Position numbers and translations under genes: made by a program. DNA of 64,000 nucleotides from Pseudomonas sp. SG20056 (lineage in GTDB: Bacteria > Pseudomonadota > Gammaproteobacteria > Pseudomonadales > Pseudomonadaceae): positions 1,922,001 to 1,986,000 of the forward strand of contig NZ_CP134499.1 in NCBI RefSeq assembly GCF_031764535.1. Direction: 5' to 3'. Below, piece after piece: positions 56,701-64,000 of the stretch. Every line of letters begins with the position of its first letter. Within the stretch, counting starts at the first letter, position 1. Below the pieces are notes generated by a model. That model worked only from the letters and a program-made list of their open reading frames with translations, did no database searches and was not told where the DNA came from.

Positions 56701-59700
56701 ATCGGTTATCCGGTAAGCAGCGATATCACTACGTTTACCGACTTGGTGAACTCGCTTAACCCCTTAGAACTGGGTGGCTCGCGGCCACTGGATAGCACTA
56801 CTGACTTCACCGATGCAATCCAGCAGACCATGGTTTCCTATGTGCCACAGCCAGGCTGGAACAACCAAGTCGTATTTATCAGTGACGGTAACCCCAATGA
56901 ACAGACGGGGACCGGAGGCCATTCACTGGCTGACGCAACTGCGGCGGCTTGGAATACCTTTGTCGACACTAACGGAATCACTGTCACTACCATCGGCGTA
57001 GGCAACGGCATCATTGATCAGCGTCTAGAAGACGTTGATATGGATGCAGGACCGGACAACGACCCGTTGCGAGCAGGTGACTTTGACGACCTGGTCGACA
57101 CGCTGCTTGATAACGTGGTGGGCGGCCTGGTCAGTGGCAATGTGCTGCATGGCAGCGACGGTGTCGATAATGGCGGCACTGGTGACGATGATGGCTATGG
57201 AGCAGATGGCCCCGGCCGGATCATGTCCATCGAGATCAAAGGCACCACCTATACTTGGGATGGTGTGCTTGATGGCGACCAGATACTGAGCAATATCCCC
57301 ACCACCCATGGCGGTAAGTTGGACTTCAACTTCGCCACAGGTGCTTGGACCTATAAGGCTCCAAGTAGTGGTGGTGGCGACAAGGTTGAAACCTTCAGCT
57401 ATGTCATCGTCGATAAGGATGGTGATCCGTCTGAAGCGACTTTGACTGTGTATGTGGAGGATATAAGCCCGGTCATTGCCAAAGTTGTTGAAGACGAATT
57501 GCCAGGCGGTATCACTGATGGCGATGGGGAAACTACTATCGCCACCGGCAGCGTCAGCAACTTGGTGGTCGGGCCATCTGTCGGCGTTCTGTTCAGCCTG
57601 TCTGGTAATACCAGCGGTTTGGATGGTGCCTCATCCGGTGGGACTCCTCTGGTATACAGCGTGGTTGGCGATATGTTGAGCGCCAAGGCGGGTACGGAGA
57701 CCGTCTTCACCCTGCAGGTGGAAAGTGACGGTGACTACACCTTTACCTTACTCAAACCACTCGACCACCCATTGGGCAACGGTGATGACGACGAACTGCT
57801 GGTGATGAATTTCGCCAGTATTTTGCAGGCCAGCAACGGGGTTAATCCTGTGCCACTGGCGGGCAGCTTCTTGGTACAGATTGAAGACGATGTGCCAACC
57901 GCTAGTGCCAATGCACCCGTGCAATTGGACGATGACGCGCTGGCGAATGGCATAGCGGGTGGCCCCGGCGGTACCGACGATGCCGACTCGGTGAATGCCG
58001 GTGGCACTTTGCAGCACAACTTCGGTGCTGACGGTGCAGGTACGGTGAAATGGCTAGAATCCGGAGCGCCGGGTGGCTTCACCTACCAGGCAAGCCCGGA
58101 TGGCTCGCAACTGCTGGTCAAGCAAGGCACCACCACAGTGCTGACGCTGACGCTGAACACCGCTACGGGTGCCTACACCGTCACCCAGAGCGCACCGATC
58201 CAACATGCCAATGCCGATTTGGAGAACAACCAGGCTTTCACCCTGAGCTATCAGGTAACCGACAAGGATGGCGACAAGGCTGAGGGCACGCTGTCGATCA
58301 ACGTCGATGACGATAGCCCGCAAGCATTGAACGATAGTGCCTCGGTTGCCGAAGGCAGTGGCGAGGACTTTAACGTTGCCTTTGTACTGGACTCCAGTGG
58401 CAGTATCGACGACGACGAGCTCGAAGAGATGATGGAGGCCGTGCGGGAGGCGGGTGAGGCGCTTTTCAACGGTACCAGTGGCGATGTGAAAATAACCATG
58501 GTGGCTTTTTCTACGGGAGCTACTTCCTATGCCCCTGTGACCACTTTGGCCGCTTTCAACGCCCTTGTAGATGACATCATTGATGATCGTCCATTCAACG
58601 GTAATACCAACTTCACTGCTGCTGTGGAAGAAACCATGGATGTCTATGCCCCGCTATCGGGCTGGAATAACCAAGTGTTCTTCATTAGTGACGGCAATCC
58701 AAATGTGGATACCCAAGGCGGTAATTCGCTGCTCAGCGACACTGCAGATGAGTGGAATGATTTCATTGATAACAACGGAATCAATGTCACCACTATCGGT
58801 GTAGGCAATGGCATCAACAATGCTCGTTTGCAGGATGTAGATCTAGATGGTAGCGGTTCGCCGATTTTGGTTGACAACTTCGACGACCTGATCGATACGC
58901 TGCTGGGGCAAATTGTTGGAGGCGATGTCAACGGCAATGTGCTGTTGGGTAATGACAATGCTGCTGGGGGCGTGGGTGCCAATGCTGATGATAGTTTTGG
59001 CGCTGATGGCGCAGGTCGAATTCTGTCTATCGAAATCAACGGCATTACCTACGCCTGGAATGGCGCTGGCACCATTGACCCGAGTAGTGGGCCGAACATC
59101 GCTGGCAATCAGCTGAGCAATATCAGTACGGCGCTGGGAGGCAAGTTGAGCTTCAACTTCGCCACTGGAGCCTGGAGCTATGTCGCACCTGCTTCGGTCA
59201 GTGCGGATGTTAGTGAGTCCTTCAACTACGTCATTGTCGACAAGGACGGCGATCCGTCTGGTGCAAATCTGACGGTGACTGTACTGGACGTTAATCAGGC
59301 ACCGAGTGGCAGCGATGCAACTCTTAGCGTGCTTGAAGACGGTAGTAAGGTGTTCTCCGGTGCAGACTTTGGCTTCAGCGACTCGGACGGCGATAGCTTG
59401 ATGTCGGTGAAAATTACCGCGTTCAGTGGCGGTGGTACGCTCAGCTACAACGGCGGTGCTGTGCCGGCTGAGATCGCTGTAGGCAATCTCGGTCTGCTGG
59501 TGTTCACGCCGGCCGCAAATGCCAATGGCAATGGTTACGCCAATATCACCTTCCAGGTGCGTGACAACGGCGGGGTTGTGAACGGTGGTACGGATCTTGA
59601 TCCGACGTCGAATCAACTCACTATCGATGTGACACCCGTCAATGATGCACCGGCGGCAACTATCACCAACGCAAGCTACAACGCTACAGAAGGCAGCAGT

Positions 59701-61116
59701 TTGGTGTTGAGTGGTACTGGTTTGTCGGTAGGGGATATTGATGGCGGAACAGGGCTGAGAACAGTCACTCTGGCAGTTTCTCAGGGAACTTTGAATGTCA
59801 TTGCGGGCAATAGTGGTGTTACCAACCTGAGTGGTAGTGGGACCTCGCAAGTAACATTCAGAGGCACTCTCAATCAACTGAATAACCTGCTGGGAGGGGT
59901 CGATGCGGGTAGTGGTTCGGCTGGCAGCATCAGCTACAGCGCGGTCCACGCACCTGTACTGGCTGCCACACTATTACTAATGATCAATGATGAAGGCCAA
60001 GTTGGCGGCGGCGCACTGAGTGTGCTCGATACGGCGACTATCAACATTACAGCGAGTGGTGATAGCACTAGTACCAGTGGTGATGCTGTTCGCACTAACG
60101 TCGGCAACGTTTCTGTCGCAATACCGGAATGGGCGTTGCTGTGGGACGATAGCGATCCGGATGGCCGCCTGGATATCACCAGTATCAGCTCCGTTACTGG
60201 TGGCGCGGCCTTACATACTGCAGGGACCAGCTTCTACGGAGCGGTCAACTTCAACGATAACAACGGCAATACAGGTGGAGGGAATAGCAACTCGGACTTC
60301 GACTACACAGCCTCCTCTGGGGGTGGGGCGAGCGACACCTCCACGGTATCGATCACGCTGGACACCAGTGGTGCTTTGGATGGCACGAATGGCGACAATA
60401 TTCTGGTCGATGGCCTAGTCGGTGGTCACACCCTCAATGGAGAGAGTGGCAACGACATCCTGATCGGAAACGACGGTAACGACACTCTCAACGGTGGCAA
60501 TAACAACGACCTATTGGTGGGGGGCAGCGGCGACGATGCTCTCAACGGTGGTTCGGGTACTGATACTGCTGGGTATTTCGATGCCATTAGCGGTGTGACG
60601 GTGGACTTGAGTATTGGAACCGCTCAGAACACCGGTGGTGCTGGTTCAGATACGCTGAACTCCATAGAGAACCTTGTCGGCTCGCGCTTCGACGATGTTC
60701 TGACCGGTACCAGTGGTACCAATTCATTGGTCGGCCTTGAAGGTGACGACATTTTGATTGGCAATGGTGGTAGCGATACGCTGACCGGTGGTGAGGGTGC
60801 CGATACCTTTAAATGGCTTCTAGGTAATACAGGTATCACTACGGTGACCGACTTTGTTAAAGGCGTCGACTCACTGGATCTGTCGCAGTTGCTGGTTGGA
60901 GAGGATGATACCACCGGAAGTTTGAGTCAGTACCTGACGTTTGCCTTCAGCACCAACACCACCATTACGGTGGATGCTAACGCTGGAGCCGGTGGCGGAA
61001 CCGGTCAAACCATTGTCTTGGAGGGGGTCAACTTGCAAGCCGCCTATGGGGCAATGGATGCTGCTGGTGTGATAACTGCGATGTTGGGAGATGACAGCCT
61101 CAAAGTAACTGTTTGA
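50776..61116 (+). CDS. Giant LapA-like RTX adhesin with N-terminal retention module
   Basis: The 3446-residue surface protein lacks a Sec signal. Residues 1-115 resemble the LapA retention module (VVSQVIGEVYAVAGDG, then RVFAGEQIVTGAAGS), and a TAAG site places LapG-type cleavage between A119 and A120, followed by a Gly-rich linker. One divergent repeat (about 335-521) precedes four regular repeats (522-1318); T1SS-143-type repeats and a DUF4114-like insert (about 1475-1640) follow. Two von Willebrand A domains begin near residues 1926 and 2533 with DFSGS and DSSGS metal sites. Cadherin-like segments, RTX nonapeptides (about 3200-3345) and a C-terminal export signal end the chain. Ca2+ folding, biofilm attachment and c-di-GMP-controlled release are expected. 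The ATG at 50776 has GAGGA upstream. Confidence 0.93.
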   Translation: MATLIGVVSQVIGEVYAVAGDGTRRPLSEGDRVFAGEQIVTGAAGSIAVAMSNGQQLTLGRDSSLNLNEQMLAGNSSQPAPTAETPPAAPSDGDLTDVEQLQAAIEAGVDPTLEGEATAAGPGAGGAGGAGGVGGGHSFVLLGETGGALDPIIGFPTEGLSTGPEFPDPEPVVADEAPDSSPTIEIIYFDQEGSVVTGPGVVEEAALNPDAVTNLDGQAGSNPGSNAENVSGSLIINSPDGISAIQVLDKDGVWINVQGGGVVQGVYGQLVFDAAGNWTYTLADNTLNHSIPDAVGADDQLLDPFFVRVFDDDGDVSPTAPLTIAIYDDGPSILRFDISEQGGLLVVDESVGTGGSTKDESGYASNNDETGYSGSETGVIGYASFNLESIFSLAVDPGADGENLEARTFSLTLSEDDADSGLTATAGGPILLSFVGGDGADAGDILGIADGGLVVFRISINSSTGTVSVTQYAAVDHGDDGNNHDTMAAIGEGLVGVTVKIFDNDGDSATSPIVELGSRIGFEDDGPQACIFLKGPWAQVTHDESAGLQNFLTSWWKPGDWDNDVSFVSAFNGVTDKGGDIDPTGFARSLTPIVSTFGSSYGSDLAGATTVLSLELTGASGSDSGLKTTDGTPINLYLEDGLVVGRVASGDFAGQAAFAVAIGADGSISIAQYMSLEHPVGGSSYDEAVTLAGKIKAVVTVTDGDGDVAVDKVSVGHVIGFEDDGPVANIKSVHGVRVVHDESHGLQNATATPAPAEDANDNDVNGISSLFNSVVNRGGDLSPKGYAQSNGPLVSTAGSSYGQDQEGATSQLSLAVVGGNGADSGLATTAGFAIKLYVENNLVVGRIVGGPDAGKAAFAVAIGADGTVSVAQYVSLEHPIGGSSYDEAVSLAGKVQAVLTVTDGDGDVAVDKVNIGSSIRFEDDGPTAHINLKGPWADVTHDESAGLQNFWNTWALGDITDNDVAYLSVFDGVANKGTDISPTGFAKSATPVVTTLGSSYGEDEEGATVQLSLVVKNGNGDDSGLRTTSGYSITLHLEGALIVGRIVGGADAGKAAFAIAIGADGSLSVAQYVSLEHPIDGSSFDEAVSLAGKIQAVVTVTDGDGDVAVDKVDIGSVIRFEDDGPTANISLVRNAGVTHDESAGLQNAVATPLIPGDANDNDVADLSALFAAVGTPGTDLDPVGYAQSSGAVVSVAGSSVGQDEEGATTVLSLALQGSNGMDSGLKTTDGFTIRLYVEGDLVVGRVDGGADIGKAAFAVAIGTDGTLSVAQYISLKHPDGSNADESLSLSGKIKAVLTVTDGDGDVAVDKVDIGHVIRFEDDAPTAGQVTAAVVLDDEGLPGGINGGPGDVGGAATSTSGNLAFNAGADGLKSIALSGPMSLGSEAVTSSWDAPSNTLTISSARGALLKVVLTDPASGAYTINLLQPLMHPVSGTEDDITLNLGYTVTDGDNDSATGSLVVTIDDDTPTIQAGNIGVTSFVTFQGTDAGFSNSYGYYNKAPDGSPVDGKVIWANVHGQSVGDVADLSGLDPANTGFFIIPNGGANPGLANGSVVTFEFVAGQWQAQLGGVPLVGADGANVLFSDASLNPGGSHLQDTGNAGNQNWEDKTLTSDYDYNDVGTNVTWGSALQVDESTFHIDVTANFSGVFNVQPGADGLQSLTYNLSVQNANSGLIDTETNQEVILSLNAGVIEGRTSISNQLVFTLSVNPTGTVTLDQIRAIVHPTGDPDEAKFLGAGHVSLNAVVTDGDGDQASASLDIGTVISFKDDGPSVLPNALVQLDDDALTNGIPGGTNDDVDALNVSGTLGLNFGADGAGNVQWLTSGAPTDFTYSAGPGGSLLISQGATLVLTVTLNSATGAYTVTQNAPILHADADQENNQAFILNYRVTDKDGDTADGTLAINVDDDTPVAQDDVAYVSTGQTENINMVFVLDFSGSIDNDELDQMLDAVRTAGQELFNNAAGAVQIQIVAFSHDSIGYPVSSDITTFTDLVNSLNPLELGGSRPLDSTTDFTDAIQQTMVSYVPQPGWNNQVVFISDGNPNEQTGTGGHSLADATAAAWNTFVDTNGITVTTIGVGNGIIDQRLEDVDMDAGPDNDPLRAGDFDDLVDTLLDNVVGGLVSGNVLHGSDGVDNGGTGDDDGYGADGPGRIMSIEIKGTTYTWDGVLDGDQILSNIPTTHGGKLDFNFATGAWTYKAPSSGGGDKVETFSYVIVDKDGDPSEATLTVYVEDISPVIAKVVEDELPGGITDGDGETTIATGSVSNLVVGPSVGVLFSLSGNTSGLDGASSGGTPLVYSVVGDMLSAKAGTETVFTLQVESDGDYTFTLLKPLDHPLGNGDDDELLVMNFASILQASNGVNPVPLAGSFLVQIEDDVPTASANAPVQLDDDALANGIAGGPGGTDDADSVNAGGTLQHNFGADGAGTVKWLESGAPGGFTYQASPDGSQLLVKQGTTTVLTLTLNTATGAYTVTQSAPIQHANADLENNQAFTLSYQVTDKDGDKAEGTLSINVDDDSPQALNDSASVAEGSGEDFNVAFVLDSSGSIDDDELEEMMEAVREAGEALFNGTSGDVKITMVAFSTGATSYAPVTTLAAFNALVDDIIDDRPFNGNTNFTAAVEETMDVYAPLSGWNNQVFFISDGNPNVDTQGGNSLLSDTADEWNDFIDNNGINVTTIGVGNGINNARLQDVDLDGSGSPILVDNFDDLIDTLLGQIVGGDVNGNVLLGNDNAAGGVGANADDSFGADGAGRILSIEINGITYAWNGAGTIDPSSGPNIAGNQLSNISTALGGKLSFNFATGAWSYVAPASVSADVSESFNYVIVDKDGDPSGANLTVTVLDVNQAPSGSDATLSVLEDGSKVFSGADFGFSDSDGDSLMSVKITAFSGGGTLSYNGGAVPAEIAVGNLGLLVFTPAANANGNGYANITFQVRDNGGVVNGGTDLDPTSNQLTIDVTPVNDAPAATITNASYNATEGSSLVLSGTGLSVGDIDGGTGLRTVTLAVSQGTLNVIAGNSGVTNLSGSGTSQVTFRGTLNQLNNLLGGVDAGSGSAGSISYSAVHAPVLAATLLLMINDEGQVGGGALSVLDTATINITASGDSTSTSGDAVRTNVGNVSVAIPEWALLWDDSDPDGRLDITSISSVTGGAALHTAGTSFYGAVNFNDNNGNTGGGNSNSDFDYTASSGGGASDTSTVSITLDTSGALDGTNGDNILVDGLVGGHTLNGESGNDILIGNDGNDTLNGGNNNDLLVGGSGDDALNGGSGTDTAGYFDAISGVTVDLSIGTAQNTGGAGSDTLNSIENLVGSRFDDVLTGTSGTNSLVGLEGDDILIGNGGSDTLTGGEGADTFKWLLGNTGITTVTDFVKGVDSLDLSQLLVGEDDTTGSLSQYLTFAFSTNTTITVDANAGAGGGTGQTIVLEGVNLQAAYGAMDAAGVITAMLGDDSLKVTV
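52339..54729 (+). repeat. Four tandem ~200-residue repeats inside the adhesin
   Basis: Units begin at the Phe codon of FEDDGP at 52339, 52936, 53536 and 54133, ending before 54730, so lengths are 597, 600, 597 and 597 bp. Each has a DESxGLQN opening, a GSSxGxD mid-segment and a closing VTDGDGDVAVDKV. They resemble the RTX-type DUF5801 repeat. Sequence differs between units, so the array is old or diversified. A more divergent copy precedes it. Confidence 0.88.
56107..57469 (+). repeat. VWA-containing module, copy 1
   Basis: This in-frame module starts at LDDDALTNGIPGG and contains a T1SS-143-type repeat. A von Willebrand A domain (56551 to about 57010, metal site DFSGS) and a short beta module ending GDPSEATLTVYVED follow. 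The same order recurs at 57919-59298, with strong but not perfect protein similarity. Confidence 0.85.
57919..59298 (+). repeat. VWA-containing module, copy 2
   Basis: This module starts at LDDDALANGIAGG and repeats copy 1: a T1SS-143-type segment, a von Willebrand A domain (about 58372 to 58817, metal site DSSGS) and a tail ending GDPSGANLTVTVLD. An extra T1SS-143-type repeat of about 450 bp separates the copies. It was probably formed by segmental duplication. Confidence 0.85.
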
Positions 61117-61133
61117 TCTGAGTACAGATGATT

Positions 61134-61164
61134 AACCCGCTGTCTTAAAGGCAGCGGGTTTTTT
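61134..61164 (+). terminator. Rho-independent terminator of the adhesin gene
   Basis: A 9-bp stem (AACCCGCTG 61134-61142 with CAGCGGGTT 61152-61160) is followed by four more T residues. It ends the adhesin message about 18 nt after the stop codon. Confidence 0.92.
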
Positions 61165-61196
61165 ATGTCTTTAGAGTTGAGGCAGCCTAAACGGAA

Positions 61197-62081
61197 TTAG
61201 CTCTGTGCCTGCAATTTCTGCAGATACCCCACCACATCTGGTGCACCCGCAAGGCGCAGACCTTCACCCAGTGCTGTGGCTTCGCTGGAGTGTTTGGGTA
61301 GCAGAAGAAATTCCGGTGAGCTTGGGCCACCCAGTAGGGATAAGCGCGCATAGGGCAGGCCGTTATCCAGCAGTAGCGCCATAAAGGCAGGATCGCTCCA
61401 GGCCGCATTGGGCATACCCAGCACGTGGTAGTGCTGTTGCAGGTTGCTGAGGCCTTGCTCGCTCAAGCGGTAATGGCTGAGTTCGGCCGGCAGGTTGACC
61501 TCTAGTTCGCGCCTGCGAGCGTAGGCGATGGCGCAGGCAAAAGCTTCACTGTGATGTTCGCCGGCCCAGAACACACGGTCACCGCGCCAACTGGCTTGGC
61601 GCAGGCTGATACGTTCGCCAGCGAGAAAACGTGGTAGCGCCTGGCTGATGGCTTTGACGAAGTCCTTGTAACTGATGATGCGTACCTGGCGGCAGGGTTC
61701 GCTGGCGGCGAAAGCCTCGAAGCTGGCGTGGTTGGCTTGCTGAGGGTTGCAGGTCGATAGGCCGTCGATCATGCGCAGATCGAACGATGTCAGCTGCTGT
61801 TCTTGCGCTTCAATCACCCGTACCAGCATGGCGTGGGCTTGCGCCTTGTCTTCCTGAACCGGGCCGGAGAGGGCGCTGCGGGGCAGGTCTGTCAGGCGGT
61901 GTAGCTGTGGGCCGTCTTGCCAGCAGATACTGTCACGCAGTTGCGGCAAAGGGCTGAAGGGCAGACGAAGCTGGCTGGCGCGCTCGAGTATCTGGCGTTG
62001 CCCACGGCCGATAAGGCCTAGCCGTTGCGCTAAGGCACCGAGGCGTGAGCTGAGGGTGGAAGGCTGCTCAGACAGACTCAT
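61197..62081 (-). CDS. Hypothetical protein, 294 residues
   Basis: I do not recognise the family. The protein is cytoplasmic by appearance (no signal peptide or membrane segment). An N-terminal helical region starts LSSRLGALAQRLGL. Conserved-looking stretches are FDLRMIDGLSTCNP, VRIISYKDFVKAISQ and VFWAGEHHSEAFACAIAYARRR, with a late LSLLGGPSSPEFLLLPKHS. Codon use matches neighbours. It converges with the adhesin gene; no operon partner is visible, so a link to adhesion is not supported. Confidence 0.78.
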   Translation of the reverse strand: MSLSEQPSTLSSRLGALAQRLGLIGRGQRQILERASQLRLPFSPLPQLRDSICWQDGPQLHRLTDLPRSALSGPVQEDKAQAHAMLVRVIEAQEQQLTSFDLRMIDGLSTCNPQQANHASFEAFAASEPCRQVRIISYKDFVKAISQALPRFLAGERISLRQASWRGDRVFWAGEHHSEAFACAIAYARRRELEVNLPAELSHYRLSEQGLSNLQQHYHVLGMPNAAWSDPAFMALLLDNGLPYARLSLLGGPSSPEFLLLPKHSSEATALGEGLRLAGAPDVVGYLQKLQAQS

Positions 62082-62231
62082 GGCCAGGTACGAACTCCAA
62101 AATCACCATTGCCAGTTTGGCAGAGCCCACAAGGCCCTGCACAGGCTTTATCGGCCGTAGAGACAGGTTTTTTACCGGGCATGCGCACGGCGTATGGCAA
62201 AATTGGTGCAATCAGTTGCAAAGGTGCCTCC

Positions 62232-62453
62232 ATGCCCAGTTTGGTGTTTGATATTGCGTTACCGGCCGAGCGCTTGCGTGTGGTCTATCAAGGGCGTGCC
62301 AACCGGATATTAGTGCAAAGTCGCGACGGACGGAGCGTCAGTGTGCCGGCCCACCATTTTCGGCCGTTTCTGACCCATGATGGAGTCTATGGTTCCTTCG
62401 AACTCGAGTTCAGCGCTGCCGGTGAGTTACTCAGCCTGCGCCGCTTGGGCTGA
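62232..62453 (+). CDS. DUF2835 family small protein
   Basis: The 73-residue protein matches the DUF2835 pattern: a beta-rich start ([21 protein letters not shown]) and then [18 protein letters not shown], ending SLRRLG. The function is unknown. The ATG at 62232 has AAGG about 8 nt upstream; the longer frame before it is ignored. It lies just before pyrD on the same strand. Confidence 0.85.
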   Translation: MPSLVFDIALPAERLRVVYQGRANRILVQSRDGRSVSVPAHHFRPFLTHDGVYGSFELEFSAAGELLSLRRLG

Positions 62454-62491
62454 TAGCGCCATGCGCCTCGCCTATCAGGTGCGCAGCCGGC

Positions 62492-62497
62492 TATAAT
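62492..62497 (+). promoter_or_regulatory. Candidate -10 box for pyrD
   Basis: A perfect TATAAT hexamer lies 36 nt before the pyrD ATG. The region 17-18 bp upstream has no good -35 match, so promoter strength is uncertain. Confidence 0.42.
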
Positions 62498-62533
62498 CGC
62501 GGCCTTTGTAACTTTATCGAGCTAAGCCTGCCC

Positions 62534-63562
62534 ATGTATACCCTGGCCCGCGAGCTGCTGTTCAAACTTTCCCCCGAAGCCTCCCATGAACTGTCCATCG
62601 ACTTGATCGGTGCTGGCGGTCGTCTGGGGCTTAACGGTTTACTGACCAAGAGGCCGGCCGCGCTGCCGGTCAAGGTGATGGGGCTGGAATTCCCCAACCC
62701 GGTCGGTTTGGCTGCCGGCTTGGACAAGAACGGCGACGCCATCGATGGTTTTGCTCAGTTGGGCTTCGGTTTTGTGGAAATTGGCACCGTGACGCCGCGT
62801 CCGCAGCCGGGTAACCCCAAGCCACGTCTGTTCCGTCTGCCTGAGGCGGAGGCGATCATCAATCGCATGGGCTTTAACAACCACGGTGTAGATCACCTGC
62901 TGGCCCGTGTGCAGGCAGCCAAATACAAGGGCGTGCTGGGCATCAATATCGGCAAGAATTTCGATACGCCGGTCGAGAACGCAGTGGATGACTACCTGCT
63001 GTGCCTGGACAAGGTCTATCAGTACGCCAGCTACGTCACCGTTAACGTCAGCTCGCCGAATACGCCGGGGCTGCGCAGCCTGCAGTTCGGCGACTCGCTC
63101 AAGCAATTGCTCGAAGCCCTGCGTAAGCGTCAGGAAGATCTGGCCGCGCAGTACGGCAAGCGTGTGCCGCTGGCGATCAAGATCGCGCCGGACATGAGCG
63201 ATGAAGAAACTATCGAAGTTGCCAATGCGCTGGTTGAAGCCGGCATGGATGCGGTGATCGCCACCAACACCACGCTGGGCCGCGAAGGTGTGCATGGTCT
63301 GGAGTGTGCCGATGAGGCGGGCGGGCTGTCTGGCGCACCGGTGCGTGAGAAGAGCACGCACATTGTTCAGGTGCTGGCCGGTGAATTGAAAGGCCGTTTG
63401 CCGATCATCGCCGTGGGCGGGATTACCGAAGGCAGGCATGCGGCTGAGAAGATCGCTGCAGGTGCCAGCCTGGTACAGATCTACTCGGGGTTTATCTACA
63501 AGGGCCCGGCATTGATCCGTGAAGCGGTGGATGCAATTGCGGCGCTGCCACACAAGGCCTGA
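62534..63562 (+). CDS. pyrD: Dihydroorotate dehydrogenase (quinone), class 2
   Basis: The 342-residue FMN enzyme oxidises dihydroorotate to orotate at the membrane with quinone as acceptor. The class 2 N-terminal helix (residues 1-20) for membrane contact, the FMN-site [14 protein letters not shown] and the active-site loop [14 protein letters not shown] with catalytic Ser are present. Later [12 protein letters not shown] binds FMN phosphate. Length and motifs are typical. Its neighbour rmf is convergent, as I recall from other pseudomonads. Confidence 0.96.
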   Translation: MYTLARELLFKLSPEASHELSIDLIGAGGRLGLNGLLTKRPAALPVKVMGLEFPNPVGLAAGLDKNGDAIDGFAQLGFGFVEIGTVTPRPQPGNPKPRLFRLPEAEAIINRMGFNNHGVDHLLARVQAAKYKGVLGINIGKNFDTPVENAVDDYLLCLDKVYQYASYVTVNVSSPNTPGLRSLQFGDSLKQLLEALRKRQEDLAAQYGKRVPLAIKIAPDMSDEETIEVANALVEAGMDAVIATNTTLGREGVHGLECADEAGGLSGAPVREKSTHIVQVLAGELKGRLPIIAVGGITEGRHAAEKIAAGASLVQIYSGFIYKGPALIREAVDAIAALPHKA

Positions 63563-63565
63563 AAC

Positions 63566-63590
63566 TAAAAAGGGCTCCCTAAAGGAGCCC
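63566..63590 (-). terminator. Rho-independent terminator of rmf
   Basis: A 7-bp stem GGGCTCC/GGAGCCC (63572-63578 with 63584-63590) and a 5-nt loop, with TTTTTAG on the minus strand after it, form an intrinsic terminator for rmf. On the plus strand it gives a hairpin without a T-run after pyrD. Confidence 0.85.
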
Positions 63591-63648
63591 CTGGGCTCGC
63601 GCCCGCCGCTCGGATGGAGCGCGCATGGTGAGTCGGTAGGTTCCTGAA

Positions 63649-63864
63649 TCAGCCGACAGCGTGAAGTTCGTTGAGTCGATGGATGCCGGCGGTGCCGGTC
63701 ATGCCGTCCCAATTGTCACCGCGGCCTTCGCGCCAGCCGTTTAACCAGGCTTGGCGGACAGAGGGGAGGGTGAATGGACAGAGTTCGCGGGATTTACCAC
63801 TGATGCCGTATTGATAGCCGCGCAAAAAAGCTCTTTCTAACGGATCACGCTTAAGTCTTCTCAT
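63649..63864 (-). CDS. rmf: Ribosome modulation factor
   Basis: The 71-residue basic protein dimerises 70S ribosomes to 100S particles in stationary phase. The conserved start MRRLKRDPLERAFLRGYQYG, the GISGKSRELCP segment and RQAWLNGWREGR are typical. The ribosome binding site GAGGG lies about 9 nt before the ATG. Its long structured leader suggests control at RNA level, in addition to stringent/stationary-phase transcription in relatives. Confidence 0.95.
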   Translation of the reverse strand: MRRLKRDPLERAFLRGYQYGISGKSRELCPFTLPSVRQAWLNGWREGRGDNWDGMTGTAGIHRLNELHAVG

Positions 63865-63865
63865 A

Positions 63866-64000
63866 GGGTGTAGCCCTCAATGTTGACTGTTATGTCCCTT
63901 AGACCTTGTAGCAAGGTCAGGCAGAAACGTTCTGCCTACGGAGTCCGCTGCCGGCGTCGCGAGCCTCCTTGCCAGCACCGTTGCAGTGCTGACCTAGGTA
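63866..64000 (-). ncRNA. Structured 5' leader of rmf (rmf RNA motif)
   Basis: Three hairpins are visible on the minus-strand leader: a CAGCAC/GTGCTG stem near 63973-63991; AGGCAGAA with TTCTGCCT at 63919-63937 (3-nt loop); and GACCTTG with CAAGGTC at 63902-63918 (3-nt loop). A conserved RNA structure (the rmf motif) is known upstream of rmf in Pseudomonas. The leader continues past the window edge. The mode of action is not established. Confidence 0.65.

Noticed and set aside
58843-59949. 368-codon minus-strand frame inside the adhesin
   Set aside because: It is antisense to the continuous adhesin frame with its VWA module and arises from repeat composition.
61197-62081. Idea that this gene is part of the adhesin system (LapD/LapG)
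   Set aside because: It has no GGDEF, EAL, membrane or transglutaminase features and is convergent with its own orientation.
1-64000. tRNA, rRNA, insertion sequence or prophage genes
   Set aside because: No transposase, integrase, phage structural gene, cloverleaf tRNA or rRNA-like sequence was recognised on either strand.

Overview
The window looks like a chromosomal segment of a gammaproteobacterium of the genus Pseudomonas. This rests on a Pseudomonas-type lipase/foldase pair, an HxuI-HxuR-HxuA haem-signalling cassette, an rmf gene with a structured leader next to pyrD, a LapE-LapB-LapC type I exporter beside a LapA-like giant adhesin, a REP-like element, and gene order (FadL, sulfurtransferase, rnd, ycgL, dehydrogenase, ycgN, hxuIRA, then oligopeptidase, HIT, amidotransferase, DUF2937) that I recall from P. 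aeruginosa. The species cannot be named from sequence alone. I saw no insertion sequence, prophage, CRISPR array, tRNA or rRNA.

Layout. 1-5.6 kb: the 3' part of a secreted family I.1 lipase, its membrane-anchored foldase, a hybrid sensor kinase starting 3 nt later, a convergent LuxR-type response regulator and a FadL-type outer-membrane channel; together they suggest a lipid-use module with its own signalling. 5.8-14.7 kb: housekeeping and hypothetical genes (3-mercaptopyruvate sulfurtransferase, a methyltransferase-like protein, an HDOD protein, an SMP-30 family protein, RNase D, YcgL, a 2-hydroxyacid dehydrogenase, YcgN, a HExxH protein). 14.7-18 kb: a LysR regulator, a divergent agmatine-deiminase relative and a SpuD-like polyamine-binding protein. 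18-22.4 kb: a strong Fur box followed by ECF sigma factor, FecR-type sensor and TonB-dependent haem receptor. 22.4-33 kb: RNA methyltransferase, REP-like sequences, HNH protein, cNMP-binding protein, chemoreceptor, oligopeptidase B, a HIT/amidotransferase/DUF2937 run, an EamA transporter and a LysR regulator. 33-45.4 kb: a MoxR/GFA/VWA operon, a DUF748 protein, CysK, an EamA transporter, AceK, a TonB receptor, a 43-codon gene with a very good ribosome binding site, the aerotaxis receptor Aer and a DTW-domain tRNA modifier.

45.4-61.2 kb is the most distinctive region. A minus-strand lapE-lapB-lapC operon diverges from a 3446-residue RTX adhesin. The adhesin has a LapA-like N-terminal retention module with a TAAG di-alanine site (A119/A120), one divergent and four near-regular 199-200-residue repeats, T1SS-143-type repeats, a DUF4114-like insert, two copies of a module carrying a von Willebrand A domain, and a C-terminal RTX/secretion signal. 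By analogy with LapA it should be exported by the neighbouring transporter, held in the outer-membrane TolC-like pore, and released by a LapG-type protease under c-di-GMP control; lapD and lapG are not in this window. 61.2-64 kb: an unrecognised gene, a DUF2835 gene, pyrD, and rmf with its structured 5' leader.
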